A stretch of DNA of 39,121 nucleotides from Candidatus Finniella inopinata (GTDB lineage: Bacteria; Pseudomonadota; Alphaproteobacteria; Paracaedibacterales; CAITNM01). The notes under the pieces are model-generated. The model was given only the letters and a program-made list of their open reading frames with translations. It did not search any database and was not told the origin of the DNA. Made by a program: the position numbers and the translations under genes. Location of the stretch: contig CAMASM010000004.1 in assembly GCA_945860985.1 (NCBI GenBank), positions 1 to 39,121 on the forward strand, written 5' to 3'. Shown in pieces: positions 8,235 through 17,435 of this stretch (positions within the stretch are counted from its first letter, which is position 1; each line of letters starts with the position of its first letter).

Positions 8235-10853
8235 ATGGCATCTCAATCAACATTCTTACCTGTTCAAAAAAATCTTAAAGTAGGAGATAAAAATTATAAT
8301 TACTATGCTCTTGATGAACTTGGAGACCTCACACATTTGCCATATTGCCTTAAAATTTTATTAGAAAATTTACTACGTCATTTTGATGGCAAACGAATTA
8401 CAAAAAGTCATTTAGAGGAAGTAATAAATTCTGTAAATACAACCAATAGCCCTTCAGAAATTTCATTTTTTCCGGCCCGCGTATTAATGCAAGACTTCAC
8501 TGGCGTACCTGCTGTAGTTGATTTAGCTGCTATGCGTGACGCCATGGCCAAAAAAGGTAAACCAACCGAAAAAGTTAATCCGCTAATTCCTGTGGATTTA
8601 GTGATTGATCACTCAGTTATGGTTGATCAATTTGGCACTCCTGAAGCATTTAATGAAAATGTGCGCCTTGAATATCAACGTAATAATGAACGATACCGTT
8701 TTTTACGCTGGGGCCAAAAAGCCTTTAAAAATTTTAGAGTCGTACCCCCAGGAACTGGAATTTGTCATCAAGTAAATTGGGAATATCTTGCAAAGGTAAT
8801 CTGGACATCTGAAGATGACGGGAAAATCACAGCCTACCCTGACACTGTTGTTGGAACTGACAGCCACACAACCATGATAAATGGTCTAGGCATACTAGGT
8901 TGGGGAGTCGGAGGCATAGAAGCAGAGGCGGCAATGCTTGGGCAATCTCAAACAATGTTAATTCCTGAAGTAGTTGGCGTACGCTTAGATGGAACATTAA
9001 ACGAAGGAATTACAGCTACTGATTTGGTGCTAACCATCACCAACATATTACGCACCAAAGGTGTGGTGGGTAAGTTTGTTGAATTTTACGGTCCCGGACT
9101 AAAGTGTCTATCTTTAGCCGATCGTGCCACCATCTCCAACATGGCCCCTGAATACGGAGCTACCTGTGGGTTTTTCCCAATCGATGAAGAAACCATCAAT
9201 TATCTAAAGCTTACTAACCGAAGCAAGGAACAAGTAGATTTAGTCGAAGCTTATTCTAAAACACAAGGGCTTTGGAATAATGGCAATGAACCAACGTTTA
9301 AGGATAAAGTTCAACTAAATTTAACCACTATTCTTCCAAGCTTAGCAGGACCCAAGCGCCCACAAGATAAAGTTTACTTAAAAGACTTAAAGGCCACAGC
9401 ACAAAACCTAGCGCCACAAGTCCAATCTTTTGTTACTAACCAAGAATTTACATTAAATAATCATGATGTAGTAATTGCCGCAATTACAAGTTGCACCAAT
9501 ACATCTAACCCTTCAGTTATGATTGCTGCAGGATTACTCGCTAAAAAAGCTAACCAATTAGGCTTAAAATCTAAACCTTGGGTAAAGACTAGCTTGGCCC
9601 CAGGCTCTCAAGTGGTCACAGAATATTTAGAACAAAGTAACCTAATGAAAGAATTAGAAAAACTAGGATTTCATGTTGTAGGTTACGGCTGTACCACCTG
9701 CATTGGCAATTCAGGACCGCTAAGCGATGGAATCACTAAAGCAATTGAAGAAAATGACCTAACCGTCTCAGGTGTGCTTTCAGGCAATCGCAATTTCGAA
9801 GGAAGAATTAACCATCATGTTAAAGCTAATTATTTAGCATCTCCGCCATTAGTTATAGCTTTTGCATTAGCAGGAACTACGGCAATAGATCTTACCACAG
9901 AACCAATTGGCAAAAGCACAGATGGCAAAGATATTTTCTTAAAAGATATCTGGCCAAGCTCTTTAGAAATCAATGAAATTATCTCAAAAATTATCACTCC
10001 TGAAATTTTTGCCAAAAGGTATAATACAGTTTTTGACGGAGACAGCCTTTGGGCAAATATAAGCAGCGCTGAATCTCCAACCTATAATTGGGATGACAGC
10101 ACCTATATCAAACATCCTCCGTATTTTGACACAGAAGCAGACAAAGTAGCAGACATATTAAATGCACGTATTTTAGCACTACTAGGAGACAGCATTACAA
10201 CCGATCACATTTCCCCAGCCGGCAACATCAGAACCAGCAGTCCAGCAGGACAGTACCTTTTAGAAAACAAAGTAAATACCGAAGATTTTAATTCTTATGG
10301 TTCTAGAAGAGGAAATCATGAAGTAATGATGCGAGGCACCTTCGCCAATATCAGATTACAAAATGAAATGGTGCCAGGAACAAGTGGCGGACAAACAATC
10401 TTAACTACAGCCGATCAGCAAGTTAGTATTTATGATGCCGCCCAAAATTACATGCAAAACAAAATCCCTTTAGTAGTAATAGCAGGTAAAGAATATGGCA
10501 CTGGCTCTTCTCGTGACTGGGCCGCAAAAGGAACTCGGCTATTGGGTGTTAAAGCTGTTATTGCCGAAAGCTTTGAACGAATACACCGCTCTAATCTTGT
10601 TGGTATGGGAGTACTACCCCTTGAATTCATGCCAGGCACTTCAAGAAAAACGTTAAACCTAAATGGCAGGGAAACCGTTAATATTCAAGGATTAAACGCC
10701 GAGTTACAAACAAAAATGACTGTCAACGTAACCTTTATAGGAGCAATTACACAACAGGTTCCTGTGCTTGTAAGGATTGATACAGAAGATGAAATGCAGT
10801 ACTTTTTAAGTGGTGGAATTTTACCCTTTGTTTTAAATATGTTGGCAGCCTAA
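8235..10853 (+). CDS. acnA: Aconitate hydratase A
   Basis: Converts citrate to isocitrate in the TCA cycle through a [4Fe-4S] cluster, in the cytoplasm. Length (872) fits the AcnA/IRP1 type (about 890). Cluster ligands are visible as TSCTN (about residue 420) and GYGCTTCIGNSGP, with two cysteines three residues apart. The swivel-domain motifs DSITTDHISPAG and EYGTGSSRDWAAKG, with active-site Ser/Arg, are intact. The stop overlaps the start of uppP in a TAATG, so the two are probably cotranscribed, an unusual pairing. Its presence suggests a working TCA segment even though ATP can be imported by Tlc. I see no clear ribosome site before the ATG. Confidence 0.96.
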   Translation: MASQSTFLPVQKNLKVGDKNYNYYALDELGDLTHLPYCLKILLENLLRHFDGKRITKSHLEEVINSVNTTNSPSEISFFPARVLMQDFTGVPAVVDLAAMRDAMAKKGKPTEKVNPLIPVDLVIDHSVMVDQFGTPEAFNENVRLEYQRNNERYRFLRWGQKAFKNFRVVPPGTGICHQVNWEYLAKVIWTSEDDGKITAYPDTVVGTDSHTTMINGLGILGWGVGGIEAEAAMLGQSQTMLIPEVVGVRLDGTLNEGITATDLVLTITNILRTKGVVGKFVEFYGPGLKCLSLADRATISNMAPEYGATCGFFPIDEETINYLKLTNRSKEQVDLVEAYSKTQGLWNNGNEPTFKDKVQLNLTTILPSLAGPKRPQDKVYLKDLKATAQNLAPQVQSFVTNQEFTLNNHDVVIAAITSCTNTSNPSVMIAAGLLAKKANQLGLKSKPWVKTSLAPGSQVVTEYLEQSNLMKELEKLGFHVVGYGCTTCIGNSGPLSDGITKAIEENDLTVSGVLSGNRNFEGRINHHVKANYLASPPLVIAFALAGTTAIDLTTEPIGKSTDGKDIFLKDIWPSSLEINEIISKIITPEIFAKRYNTVFDGDSLWANISSAESPTYNWDDSTYIKHPPYFDTEADKVADILNARILALLGDSITTDHISPAGNIRTSSPAGQYLLENKVNTEDFNSYGSRRGNHEVMMRGTFANIRLQNEMVPGTSGGQTILTTADQQVSIYDAAQNYMQNKIPLVVIAGKEYGTGSSRDWAAKGTRLLGVKAVIAESFERIHRSNLVGMGVLPLEFMPGTSRKTLNLNGRETVNIQGLNAELQTKMTVNVTFIGAITQQVPVLVRIDTEDEMQYFLSGGILPFVLNMLAA

Positions 10854-11644
10854 TGATAAATGATCTAGTTTTTTTAAGCATATTCCAGGGTATAGCTGAA
10901 TTTTTACCAATTAGTTCTAATGGCCACATGATAGTTTTAGAACAACTGTTTGGCATTAATTCTAGTGGCATTAATATGCATGTAGTATTGCACTTTGGTT
11001 CATTACTGGCTCTATTGATTTATTTTTCTAAAGACATCTGTTTAATGATTTTTGGAATTTGGATTCATGATATCAAAAAGCTAAAAAAACACCCTGCCAA
11101 ACGCTACAGAGATTTAACCGGGATTTTGGTACTATCTTCAATCCCAGTAATAGCAGTTGGATTTTTAGTAAAAAAATACTTTGGAACAACTGCAGAAAGC
11201 CTAAAAATAATTGGCATTGCTAGCATCTTTTTTGGAGTTTTGCTAATTGTGGCAGATGCTAATCCCGTTAAAGATAATTTTCCAACCTATAAAAATGGCG
11301 CTTTGATCGGGCTTTTTCAGTGTATGGCATTTATACCTGGCGCTAGCCGTTCAGGAACATGTATAACTGCTGCTAGATTTTGTGGTTTAGGTAGAACAGA
11401 AGCTACACGTTTTGCTTTTTTAATGGCGATTCCCACAATTTTAGGGGCATGCACTTTAGTAGGGTTAGATGCACCAAATTTTAAAGAATTATTCACGAAC
11501 AACCAACTAATTTTAATGGGAACAATTGCAGGACTTGGTATCCTGACAATTCACTCTCTGCTATGGTTCTTAAAAAAGTTCAGTTTTATTTCTTTTGGAA
11601 TATACAGAATTATCTTTGGAATCTTCCTATTGTTGTTTATGTAG
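10853..11644 (+). CDS. uppP: Undecaprenyl-diphosphate phosphatase
   Basis: Integral membrane enzyme (BacA family) that recycles undecaprenyl pyrophosphate to the monophosphate carrier used for peptidoglycan and LPS sugar export. It has about eight TM segments in 263 residues (family about 270). Both signature loops are visible: EFLPISSNGHM near residue 17, with the Glu and His of the catalytic site, and PGASRSGTCIT near residue 163, with the phosphate-binding SRSG. It starts inside the acnA stop (TAATG). A hairpin follows at 11658-11686. Confidence 0.95.
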   Translation: MINDLVFLSIFQGIAEFLPISSNGHMIVLEQLFGINSSGINMHVVLHFGSLLALLIYFSKDICLMIFGIWIHDIKKLKKHPAKRYRDLTGILVLSSIPVIAVGFLVKKYFGTTAESLKIIGIASIFFGVLLIVADANPVKDNFPTYKNGALIGLFQCMAFIPGASRSGTCITAARFCGLGRTEATRFAFLMAIPTILGACTLVGLDAPNFKELFTNNQLILMGTIAGLGILTIHSLLWFLKKFSFISFGIYRIIFGIFLLLFM

Positions 11645-11657
11645 ATATTTGCGGTAA

Positions 11658-11686
11658 AACTCCACGGGTGAGATAACCGTGGAGTT
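11658..11686. terminator. Hairpin between convergent uppP and hslU
   Basis: A perfect 10-bp stem (aactccacgg / ccgtggagtt) with a 9-base loop. It lies between two genes that face each other, so it can serve both strands. The U-tract is weak (only TTTT on the minus-strand side). Confidence 0.65.
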
Positions 11687-11703
11687 ATGATAGATTCAAG
11701 AAA

Positions 11704-13011
11704 CTAAAGAATAAATCTTGAGAGATCCTGATTTTTTATCAAATTTGCTACCTTTTCTTCCACATATTCTTTAGTAATTAAAAAGCTTTCCCCCATGCGT
11801 TCCGGGCTTGTAAAGCTAATATCTTCCAGCAATTTTTCAATAATAGTATGCAAACGACGTGCACCTATATTTTCAACCTCTTCATTACATTTTGCTGCCA
11901 AATTTGCAATTGCCTGAATTGACTCTTCATTAAATTTAAGTTCGAAATCTTCTGTTTTAAGCAAAGCAATTGATTGGACAATCAAATTAGCTTCTGGCTC
12001 ATTTAAAATGCGCACAAAATCATCCGTTGTTAAAGCCTGGAGCTCAACCCTAATGGGCAAGCGTCCCTGTAATTCAGGAAGCAAATCAGAAGGCTTAGAA
12101 ACATGAAAAGCACCACTGGTAATAAACAAAATATGATCAGTTTTAATAGGTCCATGTTTTGTTGAAACCACAGTTCCTTCAATCAATGGCAATAAATCTC
12201 GCTGCACACCTTCACGGCTAACATCACCACCACGATTTTCTGAACGTGCACAAACTTTATCAATCTCATCGATAAAGACAATACCGTTTTGCTCAACCCT
12301 TTCAACAGCGCTAGCAACTATTTTTTCATTGTCCAAAAGCTTATCAGACTCTTCTGTTAATAATATAGATTGGGCTTCTTTCACTGTAACATTACGAGTT
12401 TTGGTTTTATTGCCAAATGCTTTTCCAAAAACATCTCCTAGATTAAGCATTCCCATTTGTGCACCTGGCATACCTGGAACATCAAAAGTTGGAAGCGCAC
12501 TAGAATTGTCCTGCACCTCAATATCAATAAATTTCTCATCAAGCTCACCGGCATGCAGCATACGACGAAATTTTTGGCGAGTTTCTGGAGTTGCTGTAGC
12601 ACCTACTAAAACATCTATAATTTTTTCTTCAGCAAGAACAATTGCCCGTTCTTTAACCTCAGCACGCAAACTTTCTCGCTGCATGTGAATACTAATCTCA
12701 ATTAAATCACGAATTATTTGCTCAACATCACGCCCAACATAACCAATTTCCGTAAATTTAGTAGCTTCAACCTTAATAAATGGTGCCTGTGCTAAACGCG
12801 CCAAACGTCTAGCAATTTCTGTTTTACCAACCCCTGTTGGTCCAATCATTAAAATGTTCTTAGGCAACACTTCATTGATTAAATCTGAACCAAGCTGCAT
12901 GCGACGCCAACGATTGCGCAAAGCTATGGCTACTGCACGTTTAGCATCATGCTGCCCAACAATAAAACGATCTAATTCTGCAACTATTTCCTTGGGAGTT
13001 AATTTTGTCAT
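11704..13011 (-). CDS. hslU: ATP-dependent protease ATPase subunit HslU
   Basis: AAA+ unfoldase that feeds substrates to the HslV peptidase (ClpYQ complex) in the cytoplasm. Walker [12 protein letters not shown] near residue 57, Walker [11 protein letters not shown] near 250, sensor region [22 protein letters not shown], and the arginine/sensor-2 motif GARRLHT near 390. The inserted I-domain is present (about 110-235). At 435 residues it fits the family (443 in E. coli). It follows hslV directly, its ATG adjoining the hslV stop, so the two subunits are made from one message. Confidence 0.97.
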   Translation of the reverse strand: MTKLTPKEIVAELDRFIVGQHDAKRAVAIALRNRWRRMQLGSDLINEVLPKNILMIGPTGVGKTEIARRLARLAQAPFIKVEATKFTEIGYVGRDVEQIIRDLIEISIHMQRESLRAEVKERAIVLAEEKIIDVLVGATATPETRQKFRRMLHAGELDEKFIDIEVQDNSSALPTFDVPGMPGAQMGMLNLGDVFGKAFGNKTKTRNVTVKEAQSILLTEESDKLLDNEKIVASAVERVEQNGIVFIDEIDKVCARSENRGGDVSREGVQRDLLPLIEGTVVSTKHGPIKTDHILFITSGAFHVSKPSDLLPELQGRLPIRVELQALTTDDFVRILNEPEANLIVQSIALLKTEDFELKFNEESIQAIANLAAKCNEEVENIGARRLHTIIEKLLEDISFTSPERMGESFLITKEYVEEKVANLIKNQDLSRFIL

Positions 13012-13569
13012 TTAACTTACACTTTCAGTTACAATTTGATTGTTGGTATATATACAAAGCTCAGCAGCAATTGCTAAAGATTTTTGTGCAACATCTAAAA
13101 CATCAAAACCATCGTCTAAAACACTCATCATTCCCTTAGCTGCCGCTAGTGCAAAACCACCACCTGAGCCAATAGCAACAACATCGTCATCGGGCTCAAT
13201 CACATCCCCATTACCCGACAACACAAAAGTTTTTTGATTATCTGCAACAATCATCATAGCTTCAAGGCGACGTAAGTATCTATCAGTACGCCAATCTTTT
13301 GCCATTTCAACACACGCTCTTGCCAACTGATTAGGATACTGATCAAGCCTTGATTCTAATCTTTCAAGCAAGGCAAAAGCATCAGCTGTAGCACCTGCAA
13401 ATCCAGCTAAGACTTTACCACCGCCAATTTTGCGAATTTTTCGTGCTTTACCTTTCATGATTTGCGATCCCAATGTTACTTGACCATCACCCGCCATTAC
13501 CACGTGATTCTCACGTCTTACTGCAACAATTGTGGTGCCATATATTGTTTGGGGGTTGTGATTAATCAT
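13012..13569 (-). CDS. hslV: ATP-dependent protease peptidase subunit HslV
   Basis: N-terminal-nucleophile threonine peptidase of the HslUV complex. The catalytic Thr opens the conserved [20 protein letters not shown] stretch and is preceded by an 11-residue segment ([11 protein letters not shown]) that must be removed to free it. Later motifs GKARKIRKI and [16 protein letters not shown] are typical. Length 185 (family about 175-185). It is the first gene of the hslVU pair. The 74-base upstream gap shows no convincing sigma70 or heat-shock sigma32 boxes. Confidence 0.96.
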   Translation of the reverse strand: MINHNPQTIYGTTIVAVRRENHVVMAGDGQVTLGSQIMKGKARKIRKIGGGKVLAGFAGATADAFALLERLESRLDQYPNQLARACVEMAKDWRTDRYLRRLEAMMIVADNQKTFVLSGNGDVIEPDDDVVAIGSGGGFALAAAKGMMSVLDDGFDVLDVAQKSLAIAAELCIYTNNQIVTESVS

Positions 13570-13643
13570 TTATGAGCCATCTTTGTTTGAAAACTTAAAC
13601 CACACACTACCACAAAATTAAGCATATTTACACGATTAACCAA

Positions 13644-15596
13644 CTAATGAAATGCCAAAGGATCAATATCAACTATCAAACGAATATTTGAAGGCTTACT
13701 TATACCGTTAAACCAACAGCGAATAAACTGCTGAATAGCGAATCCCCTTGGGTACTTCAACAAAAATCGCCAACGAAACTGATTTTTTATACGCGCAAGA
13801 GGTGCTGGAACCGGCCCCATAATCATAATGCTTGAATGCTTTGGTGCACTATTAAGCAATCTGCGGCAAAAACTTAAAACTTCTGTATTGTCACTGCCAC
13901 TAAGCACTAAAGAAGAAAGTCTTCCAAACGGTGGCATACCATGAATTTCTCTATCTTCCAGCTCTAATTTTACAAAATTTTCTTGATCCCAACTTGCCAC
14001 AGCCTGAATAACCAAATGATCTGGATCAAAGGTTTGTAAATAAACCGTGCCAGGTTTTTGCTCACGACCACAGCGCCCAGAAACCTGATGTAATTGTTGG
14101 TATGTACGCTCTGCACAACGCAAATCTGGACCACTAAGACCCATATCCGCATCGACCACCCCAACTAATGTGATATTAGGAAAGTGATACCCCTTACTAA
14201 GCATTTGTGTACCCACGATAATATCGTATTGATTATTCAAAATTCCATCAACCATTTCTTGAGTACGTTTTGGAGTATTCACCAAATCACTTGTAACACT
14301 TAAGATTCGCGCATTAGGCAAAAGCCTTATCAGGTCTTCACTAAGTCTTTCAACCCCAGGACCACATGCGGTTAAATCAGGTTGATTACATTCTGGACAA
14401 GTTTCTGGGATAGGCTGAACAAAATTACAATAATGGCAATGCAATCGTGGTTGATTACGATGCTGAACCAATGCCACATCGCATGACTTACAAGTAATTT
14501 TAAAACCACAACCACCACATACGGTCAAAGGCGCAAACCCCCGGCGGTTTAAAAATAAAAGAGTTTGCTCACCACAAAAAAGTCTACTTTGAATTTCTTG
14601 AAATAAAATTGGATGCAACCACTGGCTAGCTAATTTAGATTTTTTAAGATCACGCATAGAAAGAATATTAACCACTGGCATAGATGCATTGCCATATCGG
14701 CTTTCTACTTTTAAGTGAGTATATTTACCCTGCATAGCGTTATATATGGTTTCCAAACTTGGAGTAGCTGAAACCAAAACAACTGGAATATTTTCAACGT
14801 GCGCTCTTAAAATTGCCATATCACGCGCGTGATAAAGCATAACCTCATCCTGCTTATATGATGAATCATGTTCTTCATCAACCACTAACAATCCCAAATT
14901 GCTAAATGGTAACAACAAGGCAGATCTTGCTCCAAAAACAATACAAGGTGCTCCCTGGAGAGCTTGATGCCAAATCTGACTTCTCTGCTTTGCAGTAATT
15001 TGCGAATGCCAAATCAAAGGCTTTTGGCCAAATTTTTCAATAAAACGCTGACGAAATTGCGCAGTCAAAGCAATTTCCGGTAACAAAATTAATACCTGCT
15101 GCCCATTTTCGTATGCTTTGGCGCTGGATTCTAAGTAAATTTCTGTCTTACCACTGCCAGTAACTCCATCAAGCAAGCTTATATGAAAATTACCAAATGT
15201 CTTCAAAATTGCTTCGCTAGCAGCAGCTTGTTCATTAGTAAGCTTAGGTGCACTGTAAACATACTTAGCACTAGTAATCTCAGGCAATGCTAATTCCTTA
15301 GGTAATACATGTTTAACAAGTACCCCCAAAGCAGTGTATGTATAGTCTGCAAACTTTTTAAAAAAAGTAACAAATGCTTCCGGTAAATATACTTGGTAAT
15401 TACTAACCACTTCCTTAATTGCGTAGTTAGTGTCAACTTGTTCAACTTTCGTATTCCAAACCACTCCCAAAGTAACCTTACTTTTCAATGGCACTTCAAC
15501 TAACTGCCCCACCTTAGGAAACTCTGCAAATGGCCAAATATAAGTTAGTGGCTTATCAAGAATCGAAGGAACAGCAACTTCTATTTTTCGTAACAC
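13644..15596 (-). CDS. priA: Primosomal helicase PriA
   Basis: 3'-5' superfamily 2 helicase that restarts stalled replication forks. N-terminal DNA-binding domain (about 1-100), Walker A LDGVTGSGKTEIYLE (about 145), DEEH box VVDEEHDSSYKQDE, motif III VSATPSLET, and two zinc-binding sets of cysteines in the stretch CGGCGFKITCKSCD...HCHYCNFVQPIPETCPEC. C-terminal helicase motifs VGTQMLSKGYHFPN and QVSGRCGR follow. At 650 residues it is shorter than E. coli PriA (732), as in many alphaproteobacteria. The start is GTG, five bases after the hda stop. No key motif is missing. Confidence 0.96.
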   Translation of the reverse strand: MLRKIEVAVPSILDKPLTYIWPFAEFPKVGQLVEVPLKSKVTLGVVWNTKVEQVDTNYAIKEVVSNYQVYLPEAFVTFFKKFADYTYTALGVLVKHVLPKELALPEITSAKYVYSAPKLTNEQAAASEAILKTFGNFHISLLDGVTGSGKTEIYLESSAKAYENGQQVLILLPEIALTAQFRQRFIEKFGQKPLIWHSQITAKQRSQIWHQALQGAPCIVFGARSALLLPFSNLGLLVVDEEHDSSYKQDEVMLYHARDMAILRAHVENIPVVLVSATPSLETIYNAMQGKYTHLKVESRYGNASMPVVNILSMRDLKKSKLASQWLHPILFQEIQSRLFCGEQTLLFLNRRGFAPLTVCGGCGFKITCKSCDVALVQHRNQPRLHCHYCNFVQPIPETCPECNQPDLTACGPGVERLSEDLIRLLPNARILSVTSDLVNTPKRTQEMVDGILNNQYDIIVGTQMLSKGYHFPNITLVGVVDADMGLSGPDLRCAERTYQQLHQVSGRCGREQKPGTVYLQTFDPDHLVIQAVASWDQENFVKLELEDREIHGMPPFGRLSSLVLSGSDNTEVLSFCRRLLNSAPKHSSIMIMGPVPAPLARIKNQFRWRFLLKYPRGFAIQQFIRCWFNGISKPSNIRLIVDIDPLAFH

Positions 15597-15601
15597 AATT
15601 G

Positions 15602-16267
15602 TTATTCCGCAAAAAACGAATACAACATGCTAATAGTAATTGGACGACGCCTTTGGGCAGATATTTGATCAATTTTATGAGCCCAATGGCAAATAGCTGG
15701 AAAATTACGATCAATTCTCCTCGATAAATACTCTAAAATTGCTTTATCCACAACTATACCTTTGTCTTTCCAAATTTTTTCAAGCACACGTTTTAAAGTA
15801 TCGTCATCCGGATTACGCATCTCAGCACTCACAAAGGTTGCAAGTCTAGAACGTAAGTCTGCAAGTTTTACGGGCCACATTGACGGTACTTTACGCGAAC
15901 TTATAATTAAAGTTTTATTTTGCTCTTTAATTAAATTATAAAGATGGAACCACCAAACCTCGTCTTCAACTTTGTCAGCATCATCTAAAATAACTATTTT
16001 TTCATCACTATAAACCCAATCTCGCGGACTGGCCTCCACCGCCTGTTTTGCATTTAAATAAATAATTTTATTTTCCTTAGCAAAACCTTGTAAAAGATGG
16101 GTTTTACCACATCCAGATTCGCCATAAATACAAATATATTTGTCTTTGGTAACACCACTAATAGATCTATGTAACAACTCAAAAGCCAATTGGTTACAAT
16201 TGGCCACCACAAAATCACATAACTCAGAACTTTGAGGGTAACTCAAAGGCAACAAACCCTGCTGCAC
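15602..16267 (-). CDS. hda: DnaA-related regulator Hda
   Basis: DnaA AAA+ domain homologue without the DnaA DNA-binding domain (221 residues), so an Hda-type protein that stimulates DnaA-ATP hydrolysis on the beta clamp (RIDA). The very N-terminus reads QQGLLPL, close to the clamp-binding motif QLxLPL found at the start of Hda proteins. This supports Hda and the chosen GTG start just before it. Walker A GESGCGKTHLLQGFA is near residue 49, Walker B KIVILDDAD near 90, sensor 1 TLIISSRKVP, and box VII LRSRLATF supplies the arginine finger. It sits between a DUF4139 gene and priA in one tight run. Confidence 0.88.
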   Translation of the reverse strand: MQQGLLPLSYPQSSELCDFVVANCNQLAFELLHRSISGVTKDKYICIYGESGCGKTHLLQGFAKENKIIYLNAKQAVEASPRDWVYSDEKIVILDDADKVEDEVWWFHLYNLIKEQNKTLIISSRKVPSMWPVKLADLRSRLATFVSAEMRNPDDDTLKRVLEKIWKDKGIVVDKAILEYLSRRIDRNFPAICHWAHKIDQISAQRRRPITISMLYSFFAE

Positions 16268-16271
16268 AAAA

Positions 16272-17435
16272 TTACTCTTTCATCAATTGCACACGATAAC
16301 GAAGTATCACTTCAGTTTTAGGAGCAACCTTAACTTGCCAATAAACACTTCGATCGCTTTCGCTCTTATGTTCGTTACTTTCACGAACAACTTTAACAAG
16401 GCTATCACCACACGGTAACATAACCTTAACAGTAACTTCTTTGTCACCAAAATTACGAACAGTAAAACGGTAAGCAGCTTCTTCCAGTTTTTCTGTAATT
16501 AAAATTTTAAATTCTGTTTGTTCCAAAACTCCCTGTATTTGAGACAGTGGAGAATCTTGGTTAGACTTAAGTTGCGTGAGCAAGTGCAAAGGAATTGCAA
16601 ATTGAATAATTTCGCTAAACTTTGTAGTTTTAAGCTGATTAATTCCTAAAAATCTCAGGTGGCCACCTTCATCACGAACATACAAAGCTAAGTCCCCACC
16701 AGCCAAATTTTTCTTTGAATCTTCGCCCTGTTTGAAGCTTAAATAAACCTGTAAAGGCAGGTGCTTTTCAACACCTTGAAGGTTTAGCAAGCTCTCTCCA
16801 CCAACATCGAAACGGTAATCTTGCTCTGTATCTTGGTCACATATATTTATCCAAGGAATTCTAATCACCCTACCCTTTTGAAGTGGCTGACCTACCCTAA
16901 CAGTATACTCGTTAAAACTTTGATTCTTAGCTAGGTTATCTGTCTGACTATCAACCAAACGCAAACAAGAATCTTCAAAAGAAGCACCTGATTGATTATC
17001 TACACTAATAAATCCACTAAAATTTAAAATTTTGCTGAAGGTTTCGTTCAGCTCTACAACATAATGCGCGTGCCAATTAATACCGGTAAAACCGTAGGTC
17101 AATTCACCAGCAAATGAACCTTGTGGATATAAAACCAACTCTGCCTCAGTCGCCCTCTCAGATTCTTTATCAATTTCATACTTAGGGTTTTCAACATCTT
17201 TCTGATCAAATAAAATTGACTGAGGATCGATAGAACCAGGAACAATAATTTTTTGACTTTTTTCTCCAATCTTAATCCAAGTGCTTGCCATACAACGGTC
17301 TCTATAGACAACAATTTTGCTAACTTTCTGATCATCAGCTTTATGCTTATCGCTCGATTCTTTATTCACTAGCGGCTTAGCCGCTGCACCATACAATAAT
17401 TGGCCAAAAAGAAGGCACGCTAATAACTTAATCAT
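16272..17435 (-). CDS. DUF4139-type secreted protein, function unknown
   Basis: 387 residues with a probable signal peptide (about 1-19, LLACLLFGQLLYGAAA). The core GFTGINWHAHYVVELN...GFISVDNQSGASFEDSCLRLV resembles the DUF4139 pattern (short SGLxWxAxYxLxL motif, then a beta-rich domain whose strands contain GWVTLTNxSGxxYxxAxLxLV). The C-terminus (about 315-385) is a beta-rich domain ending in a VAPKTEVILRYRV strand. No catalytic residues can be assigned. The ATG overlaps the murE stop (ATGA), so it is translationally coupled to a peptidoglycan gene, and hda follows after four bases. A role in the envelope is inference from export and position. Confidence 0.7.
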   Translation of the reverse strand: MIKLLACLLFGQLLYGAAAKPLVNKESSDKHKADDQKVSKIVVYRDRCMASTWIKIGEKSQKIIVPGSIDPQSILFDQKDVENPKYEIDKESERATEAELVLYPQGSFAGELTYGFTGINWHAHYVVELNETFSKILNFSGFISVDNQSGASFEDSCLRLVDSQTDNLAKNQSFNEYTVRVGQPLQKGRVIRIPWINICDQDTEQDYRFDVGGESLLNLQGVEKHLPLQVYLSFKQGEDSKKNLAGGDLALYVRDEGGHLRFLGINQLKTTKFSEIIQFAIPLHLLTQLKSNQDSPLSQIQGVLEQTEFKILITEKLEEAAYRFTVRNFGDKEVTVKVMLPCGDSLVKVVRESNEHKSESDRSVYWQVKVAPKTEVILRYRVQLMKE

